Of a stretch of 64,000 bases of DNA, positions 36,301-46,800 are shown piece by piece. The position numbers and the translations under genes were made by a program. The first letter of the stretch is position 1; each line of letters opens with the position of its first letter. The stretch spans positions 55,449 to 119,448 of the forward strand of contig JASHTS010000112.1 of the NCBI GenBank assembly GCA_030040425.1, in the 5' to 3' direction. Source of the DNA: Acidobacteriaceae bacterium (GTDB lineage Bacteria > Acidobacteriota > Terriglobia > Terriglobales > Acidobacteriaceae). A model generated the notes under the pieces. That model was not told the DNA's origin, did not search any database, and saw only the letters and a list, made by a program, of their open reading frames with translations.

Positions 36301-36329
36301 ATCCTACTCATCGCTCGAAGGTCTGTCAA
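36301..36329 (-). promoter_or_regulatory. Sigma70 promoter of TonB receptor
   Basis: On the minus strand: TTGACA (36324-36329), a 17-base spacer and TAGGAT (36301-36306). Transcription would start near 36294, giving a leader of about 138 bases to the ATG at 36156. The -35 is a perfect consensus. Confidence 0.7.
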
Positions 36330-36389
36330 GGCTTTTTTTCCATCGGGCTCGGTATTTCCTATCGTTCGCGCGCCAAAGCCGCTGAATTG

Positions 36390-38429
36390 ATGCGGTTACG
36401 CAAAAACTGGCTGCAGCCTGCCCATCGCCGCTCCGTTGTACGATGTCCGGAAGAGGTAAGGATTATCTTGCGGTTCTCCCGGCTTTGCAGGCACGCCGTG
36501 CACCCCGTCCGGTTTGGCCCGATCGGGACTTCTGTTAATCGTCTAAGGTTGCTGTCTGTCCTCCCACCTTTGGCAGTTTGCGCGTTGCTTTGTCTCGTGC
36601 CGCGCATCGCGCCGGCGGTAAGCGCCGCAGGCCAGCAAGGACAAACCGCAGGCGGCGGGATGGCCAACGCCGGCCCGCAGGCGGCGGAATTCGACAGCCA
36701 GCACCGCCCCATCACCGCCGGCGGCTTCGTGAAGACGGGTCCGGTTGTTTTCATCGATGACACCGAAAAAGCGGGGCTCTCCAAGTGGCGCAACGTAAGC
36801 GGCGGGCCGCAAAAACGGGTGATCATTGAAGCCAAAGGCTCCGGCGTTTGTCTGCTTGACTACGATAACGACGGCTGGCTGGATATCTATCTGGTCAACG
36901 GATCCACGTTGGATGCCCTGGCGGGGAAGGCTCCTTCACCGCATGCTGCCCTCTTCCACAACAATCATGACGGTACGTTTACTGACGTGACTGCGCGCGC
37001 AGGCGTAGCCAACGACCGATGGGGCACGGGTTGCGTGGTGGGCGATTATGACAACGACGGGTGGCCCGACCTCTACGTGACCAACGTAGGCGCCAACCGG
37101 CTCTATCACAACAATCGCGACGGCACGTTTACCGACGTTGCGGTGCAGGCCGGCGTGGACCTCGACGATGGTTCGCCGGACATGATGGTCGATCACACCG
37201 GCGCCACCTTCGGGGATTACGATGGCGACGGCAATCTGGATTTATTCGTGGCCGGCTATCTCGATCTGGACCTGAAGAATGCTCCGCTCCCCGGTTCCAA
37301 GACCGCCGGTTACGACTACTGCCAGTACCGCGGCGTGCAGGTGATGTGCGGTCCGCGCGGCCTCGAGGGAGCACACGATCATCTCTTCCACAACAACGGC
37401 AACGGGACCTTTGCCGATGTCAGCAAGAAGCTGGGCGTGGACGATCCCAGCGGCTTTTACGGGCTCGACGCGCTGTTTGCCGACGTAAATAATGACGGCA
37501 AGCCGGATCTCCTGGTCGCCGACGATTCCACACCGAACTATCTGTACATGAACAGGGGAAACGGCACCTTCAAAGACGACAGCTACGAAAGCGGATTCGC
37601 GCTCAACGGAGACGGACGCGAGGCAGCCAACATGGGACTCGCCGTGGGAGACTACGAGAACAACGGGCATCTCTCGGTAGTGAGCACAACCTTCTCCGAT
37701 GACTACCCCATCCTTTTCCGGAACGATGGCTCAGGGGCTTTCACCGATGTCAGTTACCAGGCCGGAATTGCGCGGCCTTCCTTCCCTTTTGTGAAATTCG
37801 GCGATGGATTTCTCGATTATGACAATGACGGATGGAAAGATCTGTTCATGGTCAACGGCCACGTCTACCCGCAGGTGGATCAACATCCGGAGTGGGGACA
37901 AAGCTACGCACAGCGTCCGCTGCTCTTCCGTAATCTGGGCAACGGCAAGTTCGAATTGGTTCCTGCGGTGGAAGGAACGGGGCTTGCCGTGGTCACCGTG
38001 GGGCGCGGCGCCGCGTTTGGCGACCTGTTCAACGATGGAAAAATCGACGTAGTGATCAATAGCATGGACGGCCCCCCGGTGCTGTTGCGCAACGTCAATC
38101 CCGACCATCATCATTGGGTGGAAATAAAGCTCATTGGCGGACGGAAAAGTCCCCGCGATGCGGTGGGCGCAACCGTCTACCTGACCGCAAACGGGATGCG
38201 TCAGCGGGGAGACGTTTTGAGCGGTGGAAGCTATCTCTCTTCGAACGATATGCGCGTTCACTTCGGATTAGGCGACTCGCAAAAGATCGATGGGGTGGAG
38301 ATTCATTGGCCCAGCGGCAACGTGGAGAAGCTGAGTCTGCCTTTCGTCGATCGCATCTACACCGTCAGCGAGGACAAAGGCATCACCGGCGCGCTCTGCG
38401 ACGGCAAACCCTGCGATCCTTTCCATTGA
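36390..38429 (+). CDS. CRTAC1-family protein (FG-GAP/VCBS repeats plus ASPIC/UnbV domain)
   Basis: 679 residues from ATG 36390. FG-GAP/VCBS units are clear (LLDYDNDGWLDIYLVNG, VGDYDNDGWPDLYVTNV, FGDYDGDGNLDLFVAGY), and a C-terminal ASPIC/UnbV domain is present (RGDVLSGGSYLSSNDMRVHFGLG, IHWPSGNVEKLSL). The start is doubtful: the first 50 residues are Arg/His-rich with no ribosome-binding site, whereas a signal-peptide-like segment (LLSVLPPLAVCALLCLVP) starts near 36549, where a TTG follows TAAGG very closely. A weak relative of the shared element (36458-36471) falls in the doubtful part. It is divergent from the TonB receptor and likely exported; role unknown. Confidence 0.85.
   Translation: MRLRKNWLQPAHRRSVVRCPEEVRIILRFSRLCRHAVHPVRFGPIGTSVNRLRLLSVLPPLAVCALLCLVPRIAPAVSAAGQQGQTAGGGMANAGPQAAEFDSQHRPITAGGFVKTGPVVFIDDTEKAGLSKWRNVSGGPQKRVIIEAKGSGVCLLDYDNDGWLDIYLVNGSTLDALAGKAPSPHAALFHNNHDGTFTDVTARAGVANDRWGTGCVVGDYDNDGWPDLYVTNVGANRLYHNNRDGTFTDVAVQAGVDLDDGSPDMMVDHTGATFGDYDGDGNLDLFVAGYLDLDLKNAPLPGSKTAGYDYCQYRGVQVMCGPRGLEGAHDHLFHNNGNGTFADVSKKLGVDDPSGFYGLDALFADVNNDGKPDLLVADDSTPNYLYMNRGNGTFKDDSYESGFALNGDGREAANMGLAVGDYENNGHLSVVSTTFSDDYPILFRNDGSGAFTDVSYQAGIARPSFPFVKFGDGFLDYDNDGWKDLFMVNGHVYPQVDQHPEWGQSYAQRPLLFRNLGNGKFELVPAVEGTGLAVVTVGRGAAFGDLFNDGKIDVVINSMDGPPVLLRNVNPDHHHWVEIKLIGGRKSPRDAVGATVYLTANGMRQRGDVLSGGSYLSSNDMRVHFGLGDSQKIDGVEIHWPSGNVEKLSLPFVDRIYTVSEDKGITGALCDGKPCDPFH
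36458..36471 (+). promoter_or_regulatory. Shared element, weak copy D
   Basis: AAGGATTATCTTGC matches the AAGGTTAATCTTG(T/C) core of the copy at 6384 with two substitutions. It lies inside the proposed 5' end of the CRTAC1 reading frame; if it is regulatory, the gene starts further downstream. Could be chance. Confidence 0.2.
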
Positions 38430-38510
38430 TTGCGCCGCCTGCAAACGAAACCATACGCGGGAGACAAACCGATCGAATTCGGGCTCGCGGCGTCTACGAT
38501 TACGTTAAGG

Positions 38511-38539
38511 TTGACGGGAGCGCAGCCGGTTGCTACGAT
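38511..38539 (+). promoter_or_regulatory. Sigma70 promoter of GH29 gene
   Basis: TTGACG (38511-38516), 17-base spacer, TACGAT (38534-38539). Transcription would start near 38546, about 32 bases before the ATG at 38578, leaving room for the GGGAG ribosome-binding site. Confidence 0.6.
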
Positions 38540-38577
38540 TCAATGCCGCGTGCAACCGCGCTGAGGGAGAATTCTGA

Positions 38578-40002
38578 ATGATCCGTGGAGCTGGACTCTT
38601 TTTGTTCTTGGCAGGACTGCTGATGCCGGCCGGCAGATTGTGCACGGCACAGGAACACGCCCCGTACGAACCGACGCTCGCATCGCTGGACAGTCACCCG
38701 CTTCCCCAGTGGTATGCGGGAGCGAAGCTGGGGATCTTCATTCACTGGGGACTGTATTCGGTGCCCGGATGGGCGCCTTTGTCGCATCCCAGCCACGATT
38801 TTACGAGCGCGGACTACATCAAGAACAATCCCTACGCGGAGTGGTACTTGAATGTCATGCGCATTCCCGGCTCGCCCACACAGGCCTATCACCGCGAGCA
38901 CTACGGCGCAAATTTCAGCTATTACGACTTCGCTCCCATCTTCAATCGCGAGTCAAAAAAGTGGAACCCCGACGAATGGGCAAAAATCTTCCGCGACGCA
39001 GGGGCGCGCTATGTGGTGCTGACCACGAAGCACCACGATGGCTTCACGCTGTGGCCGAGCACCACGGTGAATCCCAATCCCTCGATCCCGCAAAATGAGC
39101 GGCACGCGGAGCGCGACATTGTGGGCGAACTTACTGCGGCCGTTCGCCAGCAGGGGTTGAAGATGGGGCTCTATTACTCCGGCGGGTACGACTGGACGTT
39201 CAACTCGGGCCCCATCGAAACCGCCGCAGACTACGAGGCAGCAAAACCGGAAACCCAGGCCTACGGGGACTACGCCTTCGCGCAGATTCACGAACTGATC
39301 GATCGTTATCACCCTGCGGTTCTGTGGGACGACATCGACTGGCCGAAGACCGGCCGGCCGATGCAGGTTGAGGCCGACTACTACAACGCCGTGCCGGATG
39401 GAGTGATCGACGATCGATTCGGAATCAAGCACGCCGATTTTGTTTCGCCGGAGTATCAGAATCTGGACAAGATCAGCGCGAAGAAGTGGGAGGAGTGCCG
39501 CGGCCTGGGAAGGTCCTTTGGCTATAACCGCGCCGAAGGCGAGGCAGAGACCATCGCTCCCGCCGATCTGATCGCCTTGCTGGTAGACATTGTGAGCAAG
39601 AACGGCAACCTGCTGCTGGACGTTGGGCCTGAGGACGATGGAACCATTCCGCCGGTGCAGATGGAACGGTTGAAGGCTCTGGGCGCATGGCTCAAGCAAA
39701 ATGGCGAAGCCATCTACGACACCGTGCCCTGGGAGCGCGCCGTGGGCAAGACGGTCGAAGGCGACGACCTGCGCTTCACGCGCAAGGGAAGCGATCTCTA
39801 TGTGACCATCCTGGGAGCTCCGAAGGGGCGAACGGCGACGATCGTGGGTGTGGCCGCGCGGCCAGGCATGCAGGTGACCATGCTGGGCCACGCCGAGCCG
39901 CTGGAGACGCGCGCGGCGGGCGATAACCTTCAGGTGACGCTGCCCGCGCATCTGCCCGGGAACTACGCTTATGTGCTGAAGCTTGCCGGCTACGCGCAGT
40001 GA
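38578..40002 (+). CDS. Secreted GH29 alpha-L-fucosidase
   Basis: 474 residues with a classical Sec signal peptide (GLFLFLAGLLMPAG, ending CTAQE). GH29 features: AKLGIFIHWGLYSVPGWAP at the first barrel strand, LTTKHHDGFTLWPS, a nucleophile region LWDDIDW near residues 250-255 (Asp252 likely), GYNRAEGE and DIVSKNGNLLLDVGPEDDGTI. It should cleave terminal L-fucose in the periplasm or outside. The ATG follows GGGAG at eight bases, and a promoter lies at 38511-38539. It is convergent with the GH31 gene at 40115. It uses a Sec signal, unlike the Tat-type fucosidase at 21928, so the two may act on different substrates or fold differently. Confidence 0.95.
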   Translation: MIRGAGLFLFLAGLLMPAGRLCTAQEHAPYEPTLASLDSHPLPQWYAGAKLGIFIHWGLYSVPGWAPLSHPSHDFTSADYIKNNPYAEWYLNVMRIPGSPTQAYHREHYGANFSYYDFAPIFNRESKKWNPDEWAKIFRDAGARYVVLTTKHHDGFTLWPSTTVNPNPSIPQNERHAERDIVGELTAAVRQQGLKMGLYYSGGYDWTFNSGPIETAADYEAAKPETQAYGDYAFAQIHELIDRYHPAVLWDDIDWPKTGRPMQVEADYYNAVPDGVIDDRFGIKHADFVSPEYQNLDKISAKKWEECRGLGRSFGYNRAEGEAETIAPADLIALLVDIVSKNGNLLLDVGPEDDGTIPPVQMERLKALGAWLKQNGEAIYDTVPWERAVGKTVEGDDLRFTRKGSDLYVTILGAPKGRTATIVGVAARPGMQVTMLGHAEPLETRAAGDNLQVTLPAHLPGNYAYVLKLAGYAQ

Positions 40003-40114
40003 CGAAAGAAGATCGGTGAGATTTCAGCCGATGACTGGAGAGGAAGTCCTTCCCTGCATCAGTACCTGACAATCGGCGGCACCGCGTCCGCAACGAGAGA
40101 CATCGCACGCATCG

Positions 40115-42496
40115 TCACGGCTGAAAACTGATCGTGAGTTCTGTGCCGTCATAAGTCACTTCGCGGTCTGCGGTGGAAGTGAGCGCTTCTCCTGTTCCCT
40201 GCCCCTTCCCCACAAGGACAATGCGAAAGACCCGCTGCATGGCCATCCCCGGGAAAGATCCCTGGCGCGCACCGAGTGTCAGCACGCCGGCCTGATTGTC
40301 CCAGCGTATCGGGATCACCGCGTGCTGGCCCTTTGTGTAGTCGTAGCTGTCGCCCGAGTCGTCGTAGAGATCGAAGCTGCCGTCCGCCCCGCGATAAATG
40401 CGCAGTTCGAGGGGACCGTCCGCATCCTGCCCGGCGTACTGAATCTCCGGCCCCATCGGCACAATAGAGCCGGCCCGCACATAGAGCGGCATGCGATCCA
40501 AAGGCGCCGCCGCCTGAACGGTCTGTCCGCCGGCCACCCGATCGCCGCTCCAGAAATCGACCCAGTCGGATTTCTCGGGCAGATAAACGCTGCGCATCGT
40601 CGCTCCGGGCTCGAGAACCGGGCTCACCAGCAACGCAGGGCCGAACATGAACTCGTCGCCCAGGTTCCAGGTATGCGGATCGGCGCGATAATCCATCACC
40701 AGCGGCCGCATGATGGTGTAATCCTCGCTGCTTACTTTCCATGCCAGCGAATAAATGTAGGGCATCAGGCGATAGCGCAGCTTGTCGTACTCAAGCAGAA
40801 TCGGCTCTACCTTCGGATAGCTCCAGAACTCGTTCTCCGGCCGGTGACCGTGGCTGCGAAAGATGGGGCAGAACGCGCCGTACTCGAACCAGCGCGCATA
40901 GAGTTCCTGATAGTCCGGCTCCTCGATCCGCCCATCGATGGCGGGCCAGTAGCCGCCGATGTCCGTGGTCCAATACGGATAGCCCGACAGCGCAAAATTC
41001 AGTCCCGCCGCAACCTGGTGCTTCAGGCCCCACCAGGTGCTGTAGACGTCCCCGGACCATACGGTGGCTCCCACGCGCTGCTGCCCCAGAAATGCCGAGC
41101 GCGTAAGCAGGAACACGCGCTTCTGTTCCGTCGTCGCCATCCAGTGGTCCTGCACGCCCAGCGTATGCATGAAGGGAAAGACATTCGTGTACTCGGCGCC
41201 GCTGCCGATGAACAGCGGCTTGTCCTTGAGGATGGCATCGCCCAAGTGCGGCCAGTATTCTTCCGGCTCCGCGCTGTCCAGCCAGAAGGCGTCCCAGCCC
41301 TGTTTGAGCAGCGGACCGACCAGGTTATTCCAGTAAAAATCGCGCGCCGCGGGATTGGTGGCGTCGTAGACGTGCGTGCCCGGAATGTCCCAATGATGCG
41401 CGGTCATGATCCGATAGTTCTTCGATGAGGGATCCATCAGGCCCCAGACCGAGATCATGGCGTGCACGTGCTCGTCGTGCAGCGCGGCAAGGGAGCCTGG
41501 CACGTCGTGGTAGTTCGCGTTGAAGATGGGGTCGCCTTCGTGCGCCCACCAGAACCAGTCCTGCACCATGGTATCGAGCGGAATCTGCTCGGCGCGGTAG
41601 CGTCCGGCGATGCTGCGAATCTCATCCAGAGAAACATAGCGGTCCTTCGACTGGAAATATCCGTAAGCCCACTTCGGCAGCATCGGCGTGTGGCCGGTCA
41701 TGGTGCGGTATTGGTGGAGAATGCTGTCGAACTCCGGACCATAGAGGAAGTAGTAGTCGATCGAACGCCCTGCCAGGGACTGGAAAGCCAGCAACAGCGG
41801 AAAGCGGTTATCCACATACGTGAGCGACGCCGTGTTCCAAAGAATGGCGTAGCCTTTCGTCGAAAGCAGCAGCGGAATCGCCACATCGGTGTTGTTCTGG
41901 CCCAGCTCGACGGTGGAGCCGCGATAGTTGAACAAGCCGCTCTGGTGCTGGCCCAGGCCGTACATCGCTTCGGTGGCATCGGGCGAGAAGCGATCCGTGA
42001 TTCGGTAGAAGCCGGCGCCCTCATTGCCTTCAGGCTGGAGGACTTCGGGCTGGTACGTCCGCGGCACCGAATTGCTCTCGCGCAGCAGCGGACTGCCGTC
42101 AGGCTGCTCAAAGATTACGTTGCCGCGTGTGAGCGAGAACTCCACTCGCAGCTTCGCCGTGGTCAGGCTGGCGTGTTCCTTGTCCTGTGCGAATTGGAAC
42201 TCTGCGCCCGGACAAGACTGCTCCGGCGGAAGCATCCACGGCTTGGGTGAGGTATCGGGCACGCCCAGCGGTGTGGAGACTACGTGAATCACCGAATCCG
42301 CGCACACGGTGATATCCACCGATTCACGGCCCACCGTGGCGCGTATGCCGTGTGTGGACTGTGCAGCTTGGATGATCGGCTGCGCGGGAAACTCCGCGCC
42401 GGGCATCTGCGCGCAGCTTATCCGGGCCAGGAATAAGACGGCGACCTCCAGGCAGCTCAGGGTTGCGAAACGAAGAAGGTTTTTCGCGTCATCCAT
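40115..42496 (-). CDS. Secreted GH31 glycosidase (alpha-glucosidase/alpha-xylosidase-like)
   Basis: 793 residues. The N-terminus MDDAKNLLRFATLSCLEVAVLFLARISCAQ looks like a signal peptide. After an N-terminal beta-domain (YGLGQHQSGLFNYRGS is the usual GH31 loop), the barrel has MVQDWFWW, nucleophile Asp407 (FWLDSAEPEE) and acid/base Asp483 (WSGDVYSTW), then the C-terminal beta-sandwich (YDDSGDSYDY). It lacks the PA14 insert of the GH31 at 8144. Substrate cannot be fixed; the Trp/Phe-rich active site and neighbours (fucosidase, esterase) suggest oligosaccharides from plant cell walls. The esterase gene ends 22 bases upstream on the same strand, so the two are probably co-transcribed. Confidence 0.93.
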   Translation of the reverse strand: MDDAKNLLRFATLSCLEVAVLFLARISCAQMPGAEFPAQPIIQAAQSTHGIRATVGRESVDITVCADSVIHVVSTPLGVPDTSPKPWMLPPEQSCPGAEFQFAQDKEHASLTTAKLRVEFSLTRGNVIFEQPDGSPLLRESNSVPRTYQPEVLQPEGNEGAGFYRITDRFSPDATEAMYGLGQHQSGLFNYRGSTVELGQNNTDVAIPLLLSTKGYAILWNTASLTYVDNRFPLLLAFQSLAGRSIDYYFLYGPEFDSILHQYRTMTGHTPMLPKWAYGYFQSKDRYVSLDEIRSIAGRYRAEQIPLDTMVQDWFWWAHEGDPIFNANYHDVPGSLAALHDEHVHAMISVWGLMDPSSKNYRIMTAHHWDIPGTHVYDATNPAARDFYWNNLVGPLLKQGWDAFWLDSAEPEEYWPHLGDAILKDKPLFIGSGAEYTNVFPFMHTLGVQDHWMATTEQKRVFLLTRSAFLGQQRVGATVWSGDVYSTWWGLKHQVAAGLNFALSGYPYWTTDIGGYWPAIDGRIEEPDYQELYARWFEYGAFCPIFRSHGHRPENEFWSYPKVEPILLEYDKLRYRLMPYIYSLAWKVSSEDYTIMRPLVMDYRADPHTWNLGDEFMFGPALLVSPVLEPGATMRSVYLPEKSDWVDFWSGDRVAGGQTVQAAAPLDRMPLYVRAGSIVPMGPEIQYAGQDADGPLELRIYRGADGSFDLYDDSGDSYDYTKGQHAVIPIRWDNQAGVLTLGARQGSFPGMAMQRVFRIVLVGKGQGTGEALTSTADREVTYDGTELTISFQP

Positions 42497-42517
42497 GTCC
42501 AGGCTGAATCCACGATG

Positions 42518-43624
42518 TTATGGGCATTCCTTTGCGAAGCAGAGGTTCTGGCTGAAAAAAGGAATCACGTGATTTTGAAAACGATCGGCCACGGCGCTCG
42601 TATGCGTGCCGTGATAAAGCTCGAAGGTGTTCTTGATCCCGTAGCTGTCCAGGATCGCGTGCAGCTTCTCGGTGTCGAATCGCAGGCCATCCTGATCGCC
42701 CACGTCCATCGCAATCGCTGTATATTCCCGCAAGTTGTCGATGTACTGGTCCACAAACGCCAGAGGCGCATTGGCCGTCCACTTGGCCACGATCTCGGGC
42801 CTCGGCGCGCCATCCTTGAACGGCAGATCGAAATAGAGCGGCGGGTTTTTCGGGTCGGGCGACCAGGCGGCGGCTGAAGCGAGTTGGGCCTTGGTGAAGA
42901 ACGGCAAATCCGCAGCGTCGGCGGGCGATTTCATCGCCGCAACCGCCTCTTCAAGCTGCTTTTCATTCTCCTCGAATTTCGATGCCTCAACCCCCGGCGG
43001 CGGACCAGCCGGACGCGGCGACATGCAGCACGGGCTCATGATGTACAGGCTCCCGAAAACCTCCGGATGCTGCATGCCGATGCGGGCCGCGCCATAGCCG
43101 CCCATGGAATGTCCCACAAGCCCGCGGCTCAGGCGATTGGGAAGGGTGCGATAGTGCGCATCGATATATGCAACCAGATCGTGAGCGATGAAGCGCGCAA
43201 AGTCGCCCGTGGTCGCGGAGCTCGAATACATTGACCCGCCATAGGCAGTCTTCGAGTCGGGGAGCACGACGATCATCTCCTTCGCGCCTTGCGCAAACGC
43301 GCCCTCGATCGTCTGCGGCACATGGATCTCGCGCGTCCACTGTTCCGCGCCGATGGAGAATCCATGCAGGGCGTAGACCACGGGAAAGCGGCGATGCTTA
43401 TCTTTGTTGTAGTCCGGGGGCAAAAAAACGATCACATCGCGGTCGGCGGGCTCGCCTTCCAGATTGCCTTCAAGCGATTGCGCATGCACCTTGATGCGCT
43501 CGACCGTAACGGGCCTCGCTCCGGGAATGACGGGAGGCACCTCGGTTTGCACCTGCGCCGCGATCTGCCCGCAGACGAACAGGCTTACCCACAGGACCGA
43601 ATATGCCGGAGTCTTTCCGTTCAT
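42518..43624 (-). CDS. Secreted alpha/beta-hydrolase esterase (esterase D/feruloyl-esterase-like)
   Basis: 368 residues from ATG 43624, with a signal peptide (AYSVLWVSLFVCGQIAAQ). The fold is shown by RDVIVFLPPDY, VVYALHGFS, the nucleophile elbow GHSMGG, an Asp in VGDQDG and a His in YHGTHTS, giving a Ser-Asp-His triad. Relatives remove acyl or feruloyl esters from xylan side chains. The frame extends to a TTG at 43672, but the ATG is preferred because a promoter at 43653-43682 would start transcription near 43646, inside that extension. It heads a two-gene unit with the GH31 at 40115. Its true acyl substrate is unknown. Confidence 0.9.
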   Translation of the reverse strand: MNGKTPAYSVLWVSLFVCGQIAAQVQTEVPPVIPGARPVTVERIKVHAQSLEGNLEGEPADRDVIVFLPPDYNKDKHRRFPVVYALHGFSIGAEQWTREIHVPQTIEGAFAQGAKEMIVVLPDSKTAYGGSMYSSSATTGDFARFIAHDLVAYIDAHYRTLPNRLSRGLVGHSMGGYGAARIGMQHPEVFGSLYIMSPCCMSPRPAGPPPGVEASKFEENEKQLEEAVAAMKSPADAADLPFFTKAQLASAAAWSPDPKNPPLYFDLPFKDGAPRPEIVAKWTANAPLAFVDQYIDNLREYTAIAMDVGDQDGLRFDTEKLHAILDSYGIKNTFELYHGTHTSAVADRFQNHVIPFFSQNLCFAKECP

Positions 43625-43652
43625 CCTCAACGGTCTTGCCGCCACCGAGCCC

Positions 43653-43682
43653 ACTATACAGAGGATGCTCAAAGATCGACAA
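43653..43682 (-). promoter_or_regulatory. Sigma70-like promoter of esterase-GH31 unit
   Basis: On the minus strand: TTGTCG (43677-43682), 18-base spacer, TATAGT (43653-43658). Start point near 43646, about 22 bases before ATG 43624. The -35 is imperfect. Confidence 0.45.
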
Positions 43683-43848
43683 CGAAATAAATAAATCGCT
43701 TTTCTCGAATTCGCGCTGAAGCTTCTTTACACGCGCCGTCGAATCTCCACGCTTGCGCTGCGCCCACTCAGGCGTCTCCCCGAAAAATCGAGTGGAAGGC
43801 GACCGCTCGGCCGCCCTCCCTTCGGATCAATTGGAAGCAGGCAATGGT

Positions 43849-46800
43849 TCAGGGTTGGTACCAGGTATATGTTTCCGCCACATTGCCATGGCTGTCGATT
43901 ACGTTGATTAACCAGTAGTAGGTTTCCCCCGAGGTTAGGCTGGAGACGCTGGGCGTATTGCTGGTGTCTCCGGTTGGATCGGTTCCCCAGGTGATGGAAG
44001 TGATGGAACTGCCGAACCCGTTGGAATTGGAGCCCGAGGAAGGAATCATCCATATTTGGTTCCCGCCCGAGTCAGTTAACTGGAACTGGTATTCGTAGGT
44101 GCTCGCGCCGGAGATGGTGGGATCGGTCCAGGTAAAGGTGGGCGTAGTGCTGGTGCTGCTGGTGCCGGAAGGCGCGAGAGACGTAGGCGTGGCTGGCGAG
44201 CCCACCACTCCGGTCGTGGACCCGAATGCCGTCACGTTCGCAGTCACGTTCGTGTCCTGTGTGCCGTCGCTGTAGGTGACGGTGAAGACGTAGGGGTCGC
44301 CCACGTTGCTCGCATTGCCGAAGACATTGCCCTCGAACTCATAAGCGATCGATGTAGAGCAGCTGGAGCAGAGGTTGCTCAGGTCGATCGGCGTGACCAG
44401 GTTGGGACCCGACGTGAGAGTGACCGCGACCGGCAATTTATTTTGCGGCTCCACGGAAACGGTAAGGTACCGCGTGCTCGACGAACCTCCCTGGAGGATG
44501 TCGTGAATATACGTCGATAACACCGAAGACGTGGTACTTGTGGAGGGCAGGGTCACGTCTTCTCCGCTCGTCGAGCCGGAAATGGAGATCGCGCTGTTGT
44601 TGCTGTTATTTGCCACGTTTGAGACATCGCCGACGTCGATCAGACCATCGCTGTTCTCATCGAGGATGCCGAAGAGAATATAGCTGGAGCCGTTGGGAAC
44701 ATTCACTGAATAGGAGTTGGCGCCGGATACCGGACTGGCGATGGCGTCGGCGTAGGCGGTATTGGTGTTTTCGTCATAGAGGCCGGCGTAGAGTACAGCC
44801 CCCGGATCGATGGTGACGCCGGCTGGAATGGTGATAGTGCCGGAGACGGTATCGGGTTCGCTGGGCGAGCCAATGGTGACAGTAATGGCGCACGATGTGG
44901 TGGCGCAGGCTGTGCTGGGACCACCCCAGTAACTCCACGGGCTGTTTCCGGCAGGATTCGTGCCCATGGCGCGGAAATAGTATGCGGTGCCGTTGGCAAG
45001 CGAGCCGGCGAAGTTCTTGTCCAGGGCATCGACAATCCAGACGTCGCTGCCGTTGATGCCGGTAGCCTTGAAGGTAGCCTGGTTGGAACTGCTGAAGCCT
45101 CCCGTCGTGGTGGACCACTGCACTGTGTATGAGGTGTATTCCTCTTGACCGATGGCGGTGCCGACATCGCCGAAAGAGATGACCACGGCGGATTCCTGCG
45201 GAGCGACTGCAAAGAGCCTGGGCCCGCTGCCGACGGTGAGGCCGGTGGGATCATTCATCGTGACGGAGGTGTCAGGCAGGTCAGCGAAGGAAACCGACAG
45301 ACCTGAGGCGCTGCCCGTTGGATCGGCAGCGTTCGGCTGCTCCTCACCGAGCGCGGCCAAATCCATGATCGCCTCCAGGCTATAGGTGCCCGGCGCCACT
45401 CCGCGGATGCTGAAGTCGCCCGCCGCGGAGATACTGGTGCCATATCCGACGGGGTTGTAGGGGCAGGAGCTATTTACGAGATCGAGATAGATCTGGCCCG
45501 TATTGGCGCCGGAATAGCTCACCGAGCCGGAGACGGTGTAGCCCAAAGCAGCCTGGAAGTTGGTGTTGATCACATCGGCGCCAGCCATCGTGACCATCCG
45601 GTTAGGCCCATAGAATGCGGCGCCCGGTCCCGTGATGCTGGGAGTGACAAGCCACGTTCCGTTCGGAACGCCGCTGAAGCTGAAGCTGCCGTCGCTATTG
45701 CTGGTGGTGGTCATTTCAGGGCTGGTGCTCAGGCTCACCTGGAACGCGGCGAGATTCGAGTTGGTTGTGCCGCCGCAAGGATTCGTGACCCCGATGACGC
45801 CGCTGACGGTCTGACCGGGATTTCCCACCGGGATGCTATAGGTGAGGGTATTGCTCGTTTTGCCCGTAGTGTTGTCCTCTATCTCGGCGGTGAAAGAAAG
45901 CTCACCCGTCGAGGTGGGGTTGCCGGTGATCGAGAGAGTGCCGCTCCCTCCGGAATTGCTGACGCTGAACTGGCTGCTCAGGCCGCTGGTGCCCAAAGCC
46001 AGGGAGCCGGTCGTGGGCACCGCGGCGCCGTTCACGGTCCAGGTGTAGGTTGGCCCCACGCCGCCGCCCGCGGTGAGCGACGCGGAATAAGCTTGGCCAT
46101 CGATTGCCGGCCCCGGAACCGCTGTACTGGCGTTGGGCAGAACCGGTCCGTTGGGTGTGTTGATCGTGAGGGTGTAGCTCTTCGTAACGGAGCTCGAAGT
46201 CGTCGTGTCGGTCAGCTTGACGGTGAATGGCACAGCCTCAGCGGTTGTCGGTCCTCCAGTCCCCGACTGGATGTTCAGCTCCGATCCGCTCACGACAGCG
46301 CTGAGATTGTCTGCCGGCAGTCCGGAGGAGGCGGAGATGGCGAGATTGCCGCTGCCGCCCGAGCCGACAACGAAGCTTGTGTAATTGACCCCGACGAAGC
46401 CATTGGCCAGCGGATTGCCGTTCAGCGTGGATATCGAGAGAGCGTTATTCACCGTCACTGTGTAAGTAATCGGCCCGAAACTCTGATCCGCGGTTGTGTC
46501 GGTGATTTTGGCTGTGAAAGAGACGGTTTCGGCCGATGCGGGGGTGCCGCTGATGGTAAGAGTTCCTCCGCTGGTTGAGGCGCTCAACCCGTCGGCCGGC
46601 ATGCCGGTGATGGTCCACGAGTAATTACCGCTGCCGCCGGTTGCCACCACGGTTCCGCTGTAGGGCGAGGCTGCGTCCGCAGAACCCAGTGTCGAGGGGT
46701 TCGTAGAAGGCAGGGTGACGCCGCTGGTAACCGTCACCGAGAGGGTTGCCGCAGCGGATACGTGACCTTCCGAGTCCGTTACCGTGACGGCGAAGGTCGC

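Noticed and set aside
36973-37135. TACGTTTACTGACG-like sites considered as further LacI operators
   Set aside because: They are inside the CRTAC1 gene and arise from repeated codons for the DGTFTDV motif, without dyad symmetry.
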